A DNA stretch of 10,942 nt from Clostridia bacterium (GTDB lineage: Bacteria; Bacillota; Clostridia; Oscillospirales; Acutalibacteraceae). Below the pieces are notes generated by a model that was not told the origin of the DNA, searched no databases, and saw nothing but the letters and a program-made list of their open reading frames with translations. The position numbers and the translations under genes were made by a program. The stretch spans positions 1 to 10,942 of the forward strand of contig JAFRKM010000007.1 in the NCBI GenBank assembly GCA_017431755.1, written 5' to 3'. This document shows, piece by piece, positions 7,344-10,942 of this stretch. Within the stretch, counting starts at the first letter, position 1; every line of letters begins with the position of its first letter.

Positions 7344-8228
7344 TTAATCATAAGATATACCCACGCAAGGAAATTCACCGCTAATAATAACATCATTTAT
7401 TATTAAATTGTTTTCTTCTTTTAGCGGTTTAATCATACCATAAAAATCAGTTTCCCCATAATCTTTAAAAAATTTATTTGTAGGTTCAGTACGCAAAATA
7501 TAATCTTTTACATTTGGAAAATATTTATAAATTTTTCCCAGGAGATATGGCACTTCAGTTTCTTTACATGTAAAATCCCTTGTAATAAGAGAGTTTCTAT
7601 GCATCATACAAATTCCGTATCCACTTTCATTTGCTATAACTTTACCGCCAAAAAAACTATAAAGATCCACAGCAAATTTTATATCCTTTAACGAATACAT
7701 TACATTATTAATATTATTATATAATTTTCTACGCAGTTTTTCCAGAAAAAAATATGAAAGCTTTATTTTTTTCTCAATTTTTTCTTTGCATAAACTTTTA
7801 AACTCACTATTTGTAAACTCTATAGTTTTTGTTTTAAAAAAGTTTTTGTAACCCAATTTTTCATAAAACCGCACCAAAGACTTTATTTCTGGCACTAAAA
7901 AAACAAAATCTCCGTTTTTTTTCTTTAAATCTTTTTCCATAAAATCTAAAAGGCGCGTCATATAACCGCACCCTTGATACTGCGGCAATGTGCATACGCC
8001 ATAAATATAATATGATTTAAAAATTTTATTGTTTAACTTTAAATCTATTGGAAAAGCATGAACCAAAGAAATAATTTTATTGTTAACTTTACAAACATAG
8101 CAAGAATCAAAATCTATACGGTTATTAAAAACAAATTCAACCGTTGAAACCGGTTCATCAAATGCTTTTACAGTAATACTTATAAGCTCTGCTTTATCTT
8201 CTGGCTTTGCCAAAGAAAACGATTCCAT
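7344..8228 (-). CDS. GNAT-family N-acetyltransferase with C-terminal extension
   Basis: The N-terminal 130 residues form a GNAT fold: YIYGVCTLPQYQGCGYMTRLL (about 75-94) carries the acetyl-CoA pyrophosphate loop in Q-G-C-G-Y-M (85-90). FVFLVPE (108-114) and VRFYEKLGYKNFF (119-131) are the following strand and helix with the typical FYEKLGF-like motif. The remaining roughly 160 residues are an extra domain I cannot assign; the overall two-part shape recalls Eis-like acetyltransferases. The acceptor substrate is unknown. AGAGGA overlaps the end of the upstream DUF2156 gene, whose stop is 4 bases away, so the two are very likely translated from one message. Their pairing suggests linked roles, possibly aminoacyl or acetyl transfer to an envelope or small-molecule target, but that is inference. 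Confidence 0.87.
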   Translation of the reverse strand: MESFSLAKPEDKAELISITVKAFDEPVSTVEFVFNNRIDFDSCYVCKVNNKIISLVHAFPIDLKLNNKIFKSYYIYGVCTLPQYQGCGYMTRLLDFMEKDLKKKNGDFVFLVPEIKSLVRFYEKLGYKNFFKTKTIEFTNSEFKSLCKEKIEKKIKLSYFFLEKLRRKLYNNINNVMYSLKDIKFAVDLYSFFGGKVIANESGYGICMMHRNSLITRDFTCKETEVPYLLGKIYKYFPNVKDYILRTEPTNKFFKDYGETDFYGMIKPLKEENNLIINDVIISGEFPCVGISYD

Positions 8229-8232
8229 AATA

Positions 8233-9138
8233 TTATTCCTCTTTTAATTTGGCATCAAATTTAGAAATCAAAAACGCAGGTTTATAAGAAAGTTTTGCCT
8301 TTCTTAGACCATCTATACCTAAATCTTCTTCCCTGTTTATATATTTAAAATTTTTTCCTACAACTCTTGAAAATTCTCTATTAATAACGGCATAGGCCCC
8401 ATCAAATTCTGCTAATGCCTTTTCAAAATGCACAACAAAAACTTTTTTATTTAACATTTCACCAATAGCACAAGCAACTATCTGACCTTTTACAGTTATA
8501 ACTCCACCATAAAGTCCAAGTTCTTTATAATTATCCAAAGCTTTAGCTATTGCACCATATTCTCCTGTATTTAATTTGTCTTCGGGGTTACCATTTTCAG
8601 AAAACCATTTTTCAAAAAAATCCATATATTTTTTCTTATTATCAATATTAATTTCTTCATATTCCCAATCATAAGTTTTTTCAAACTTAGCAATATGATT
8701 TCTCTTACTGTGATATTTCTTACCTTTTAAATTTGTAAGGACAGAAGAACTGTAAATATATTCAAATTTGTCTCTCCTGGTAATAAAATCAAATTTTTTA
8801 GGATAAACTTTTTCCAGTTTAATTACTTCTGAAATATCAAGCCCAGAAATATAAAGCTCAGGGAGTTTTAAATTTTTATAATCTTCAAATACTAAATCCA
8901 TAGCATTTTTTACACCAAGGATCGATTTCGTTCCTTTTGGAAACAAATACGATGTTTTATCTGAGTCAAAACGAGTAAAAAGTATGTTTCTATGTTCACA
9001 TATTTTTGTATTAAAATAATCCGACCACAAAAAATATGCTCCAAAAACAGCCAAAACATCAGACCTTTTTTCTTTAGCTAAAACCTTATTAACCCAATCT
9101 TTATCTTTAATTGTAGGTTTTTCAAAAATCAAACTCAT
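8233..9138 (-). CDS. DUF2156 protein, phosphatidylglycerol lysyltransferase C-domain-like
   Basis: The 301 residues have the layout of DUF2156 proteins: two GNAT-like halves related to the catalytic domain of MprF-type aminoacyl-phosphatidylglycerol synthases and FemX enzymes. Visible signatures are GKKYHSKRNHIAKF (139-152), LGLYGGVITVKGQIVACAIGE (about 207-227), VHFEKALAEFDGAYAVINREF (236-256) and YINREEDLGIDGLRKAKLSY (266-285). There is no membrane segment, so unlike MprF it is a stand-alone soluble protein without a flippase part. The substrate is unknown; aminoacyl-tRNA-dependent transfer is suggested by family only. The ATG overlaps the tmk stop as TAATG, with GGGATGG upstream. The GNAT acetyltransferase follows after 4 bases. 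Confidence 0.88.
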   Translation of the reverse strand: MSLIFEKPTIKDKDWVNKVLAKEKRSDVLAVFGAYFLWSDYFNTKICEHRNILFTRFDSDKTSYLFPKGTKSILGVKNAMDLVFEDYKNLKLPELYISGLDISEVIKLEKVYPKKFDFITRRDKFEYIYSSSVLTNLKGKKYHSKRNHIAKFEKTYDWEYEEINIDNKKKYMDFFEKWFSENGNPEDKLNTGEYGAIAKALDNYKELGLYGGVITVKGQIVACAIGEMLNKKVFVVHFEKALAEFDGAYAVINREFSRVVGKNFKYINREEDLGIDGLRKAKLSYKPAFLISKFDAKLKEE

Positions 9139-9803
9139 TAAATACCATCCCTTTCTAAAAAGCTAATTATTTCGCCGTAAATTTGCTCCTTACTTTTTAC
9201 TTTGCCGTTTTCTAAACAATCAATTTTTATCCAACCGTCTTTTTTAATAACATACTCTGCGGCTGTCTGACAAACTTTAAGAAAATCTATATTCGATTCA
9301 TGTAAATCTTTTTTGCTTTCATCGCCGCTATATCTTTTTTTCATGAGAGCTTGTGATGTTTCGATTGGCATATTCAAATATATAACTTTACTTGGTTTTG
9401 GTAATTTCAACTTATTATATTCATAGTCATATAACCATGTTAAATAGCTATCCCACTCATTTTTTGGAAGTTTACACATTTGATAAAACGTGTTTGAAGT
9501 TGTGTACCTATCGCAAATTATAATTTCACCATTTACATAATTTTTCTCCCAAAATTTTTTATAACTTGCATACCTATCAACTGCATAAAACGAAGATGCC
9601 GCATATGCATTCACATCTCCCGGACTAGAACCGAATTCTGAATTTAAATACATTTTTATAAGTGCAGAAGACGGCTCGTTATAATCAGGAAAAGTTATGT
9701 ATTTTACTTTTTTGCTTTTTTCTAGAAACCTTACCAGCATGGAAACTTGCGTTTGCTTGCCACAACCATCCAAACCTTCTACTACAATTAAATTTTTATT
9801 CAT
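9138..9803 (-). CDS. tmk: Thymidylate kinase
   Basis: Tmk phosphorylates dTMP to dTDP with ATP in the cytosol. The 221 residues include the P-loop GLDGCGKQTQ (10-19), FPDY (38-41), the dTMP-binding DRY region CDRYTTSNTFYQ (97-108), and a LID stretch KKRYSGDESKKDLHE (155-169) with R157. The P-loop has Gln17 where the usual GKT/GKS puts a hydroxyl residue; Thr18 follows and could take its place. TAGGAG, overlapping the thyX stop codon, lies 7 bases before the ATG, so expression is linked to thyX. Together they form a dUMP to dTDP path. The P-loop and DRY motif make another nucleoside monophosphate kinase unlikely, though deoxynucleoside kinases share the fold. Confidence 0.93.
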   Translation of the reverse strand: MNKNLIVVEGLDGCGKQTQVSMLVRFLEKSKKVKYITFPDYNEPSSALIKMYLNSEFGSSPGDVNAYAASSFYAVDRYASYKKFWEKNYVNGEIIICDRYTTSNTFYQMCKLPKNEWDSYLTWLYDYEYNKLKLPKPSKVIYLNMPIETSQALMKKRYSGDESKKDLHESNIDFLKVCQTAAEYVIKKDGWIKIDCLENGKVKSKEQIYGEIISFLERDGI

Positions 9804-9813
9804 TTATCTACTC

Positions 9814-10578
9814 CTAAATTATATTTTCAAAAAATTCTTTTACTTCTTTTGACTTTCCACAAGACATTCTTCCCTCTTTACAAAATCCACAAATACAACT
9901 TGGGCCAGCAAATGAAAAAATATTAGGTGCATGTTGTTTTACAAGTTTTAGCATTTCACATGCAAGCTGCCGTATTTCCCATTGAGCCCTATTGCAACAT
10001 CTATGGCTAAAAAAATTAAGTAAACTTCTTGCATTGAATGTACAAATAATCTTTGTGGCATATGCATTAGGCAAAACATATCTTGCATCTTCAATGGCCA
10101 TTTTTTCTGCTACTTTTTCAATTTCTGTTTCGCTTAACTTGCCTTCTTTTTTAATCTCTTCAACATGCTGTTTTTTAAGTAAATCTGTAAGCTTTTCATA
10201 TTTATTTTGCGCGTCAAGCATAAAATCCATAAATTCTTTTTTTGCATCACTATTTTTTTCAATTTCCGGAGGAGTTATGTATTCACAGTTAAAATTTTTT
10301 ACATACCGTTGACTCTGAACAGAGTACGACGCTATTCTATGGCGAGTAATTTGTGCAAGAAGCGAACGTGAAACACCTTCTATCCCAAACGTAAAACTAA
10401 CATGCTCAAGTGGACTTTCATGTCCCATTTTTGCAAGCATCTTTACAAAAGACCCTGCGGATTCTGAAGTTATATTTGCTGTTGTTTCTTCTATTGAAGA
10501 AGGTGAATAACAAAGCTTAGCAGCCGCTGCAACCACCTTTTCTGGATTCGGAGTAAACTCAATTAAACATACTTTCAT
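9814..10578 (-). CDS. thyX: Flavin-dependent thymidylate synthase ThyX
   Basis: ThyX methylates dUMP to dTMP using methylene-THF, NAD(P)H and FAD, releasing THF rather than dihydrofolate. The signature RHRIASYSVQSQR is at 79-91, fitting RHR-x7-S exactly. SPLEHVSFTFGIEGVSRSLLAQ (55-76) precedes it; EDARYVLPNAYAT (163-175) and NARSLLNFFSHRCCNRAQWEIR (182-203) carry the dUMP-binding arginines, Arg193 aligning with Thermotoga Arg174. A Cys cluster (228, 230, 233, 240) closes the protein; its role is unclear. I chose ATG 10578 (254 residues, MKVCLIEFTP) because AAGAGG lies 6 bases upstream and ThyX proteins usually begin this way. The frame stays open to an ATG at 10602 and a TTG at 10605, but both lie almost on the predicted transcription start. 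It is first in the seven-gene row. Confidence 0.96.
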   Translation of the reverse strand: MKVCLIEFTPNPEKVVAAAAKLCYSPSSIEETTANITSESAGSFVKMLAKMGHESPLEHVSFTFGIEGVSRSLLAQITRHRIASYSVQSQRYVKNFNCEYITPPEIEKNSDAKKEFMDFMLDAQNKYEKLTDLLKKQHVEEIKKEGKLSETEIEKVAEKMAIEDARYVLPNAYATKIICTFNARSLLNFFSHRCCNRAQWEIRQLACEMLKLVKQHAPNIFSFAGPSCICGFCKEGRMSCGKSKEVKEFFENII

Positions 10579-10584
10579 ACAAAA

Positions 10585-10590
10585 CCTCTT
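10585..10590 (-). promoter_or_regulatory. Ribosome binding site fixing the thyX start
   Basis: AAGAGG on the minus strand lies 6 bases upstream of ATG 10578. It would fall inside the coding region if the ATG at 10602 or TTG at 10605 were used, so it argues for the shorter 254-residue ThyX. Confidence 0.75.
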
Positions 10591-10614
10591 AACCTTTTCC
10601 ATCAAATAAATATG

Positions 10615-10643
10615 ATTATACCAAAATTTAAAATAATAAGCAA
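10615..10643 (-). promoter_or_regulatory. Extended -10 promoter of the thyX gene row
   Basis: On the minus strand, -35 TTGCTT (10638-10643) and a perfect -10 TATAAT (10615-10620) are spaced by 17 bases. TGG directly before the -10 makes the extended TGnTATAAT form. Transcription would start near 10608, giving a leader of about 30 bases before ATG 10578. I see no operator-like repeat or riboswitch in this short leader. Confidence 0.75.
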
Positions 10644-10778
10644 TTTATTTAACAAATTTAATCAAATTATAACTTTGCTATAAAATGCACCGTTTCGTTT
10701 TTAAAATAACAAGAATAAAAAAAACTAAAATGTCCATACTAAACTTAAAAACAAAAAATTAAAAACGAGGATAATTTT

Positions 10779-10942
10779 ATGAAAAAAACATTTATGTTTA
10801 CCGCCACTACTTTAGGGCTTTTTGTAATTATAGTAACATTATTTTGGATGTTATCACAAAAAAATGACCAAGATATAACTTTAAAAGAAGAACCTACTAC
10901 CAAAGAATCCCAAGACATTTCACACGTTCTTGCAAAAGAAAA
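10779..10942 (+). CDS. Membrane-anchored protein, 3' end outside window
   Basis: ATG at 10779 is preceded by CGAGG (10766-10770) at a spacing of 8 bases. The 54 visible residues start MKKTFMFTATTLGLFVIIVT and form a short basic start plus one hydrophobic helix (about 4-25, ending LFWML). A polar, acidic and Thr/Ser-rich linker follows (SQKNDQDITLKEEPTTKESQ) that would lie outside the membrane. No cleavage site or lipobox Cys is seen, so it is probably an uncleaved anchor. The functional domain would be beyond the window edge, so the family cannot be named. It is divergent from thyX across a 200-base gap. A possible + strand -10 (TATAAA at 10679) lacks a good -35. Confidence 0.8.
   Translation, partial: MKKTFMFTATTLGLFVIIVTLFWMLSQKNDQDITLKEEPTTKESQDISHVLAKE

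Noticed and set aside
10600..10605. ATG at 10602 or TTG at 10605 as the thyX start
   Set aside because: Both lie within a few bases of the predicted transcription start and lack a ribosome binding site; ATG 10578 has AAGAGG at good spacing and the usual ThyX N-terminus.
10657..10684. + strand promoter for the gene at 10779 (TTTAAT, 16 bases, TATAAA)
   Set aside because: The -35 matches only three consensus bases in very AT-rich DNA, so it cannot be told from chance.

Overview
The window is AT-rich DNA (roughly 30% GC by eye) from a low-GC Gram-positive bacterium, most likely a clostridium of the Oscillospirales type. This rests on the protein style, dense same-strand operons, AGGAGG-type ribosome binding sites, a ThyX-type thymidylate synthase and a clostridial DUF2156 protein. 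Placement is inference; no rRNA marker is present. An ankyrin-repeat gene at the left edge hints at a host-associated life but does not prove it.

Layout. (1) 1-709, + strand: 3' part of an ankyrin-repeat gene whose start lies outside the window. (2) 774-937, - strand: a self-contained tRNA-Ala(GGC) unit with its own promoter, encoded CCA and a strong hairpin terminator. (3) 941-3570, - strand: an operon with a good sigma-A type promoter, a previously unlisted 33-residue membrane microprotein, tmcAL (tRNA-Met ac4C34 ligase) and folC. (4) 3591-3863, + strand: a lone 90-residue single-pass membrane protein. It is divergent from operon 3, and its stop codon interlocks with the stop of the penicillin-binding protein gene coming the other way. 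(5) 3860-10643, - strand: a long gene row, in transcription order thyX, tmk, a DUF2156 protein, a GNAT acetyltransferase, 5-formyl-THF cyclo-ligase, mltG and a class B penicillin-binding protein. A clear extended -10 promoter precedes thyX. Most junctions are 4-24 bases or TAATG overlaps; the exception is a 74-base gap before the penicillin-binding protein, which holds a large stem-loop. (6) 10779-10942, + strand: 5' part of a membrane-anchored protein, divergent from thyX.

Functional threads. ThyX makes dTMP from dUMP using methylene-THF, and Tmk phosphorylates it to dTDP. Cyclo-ligase returns 5-formyl-THF to the active folate pool, and FolC adds glutamates to folates. MltG and the penicillin-binding protein act on peptidoglycan in the same gene row. 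TmcAL and tRNA-Ala belong to translation.

I see no CRISPR array, insertion sequence, phage gene or obvious defence system. The least explained parts are the microprotein, the 90-residue protein, and the stem-loop covering the ribosome binding region of the penicillin-binding protein gene. No stretch over 300 bases lacks a gene.
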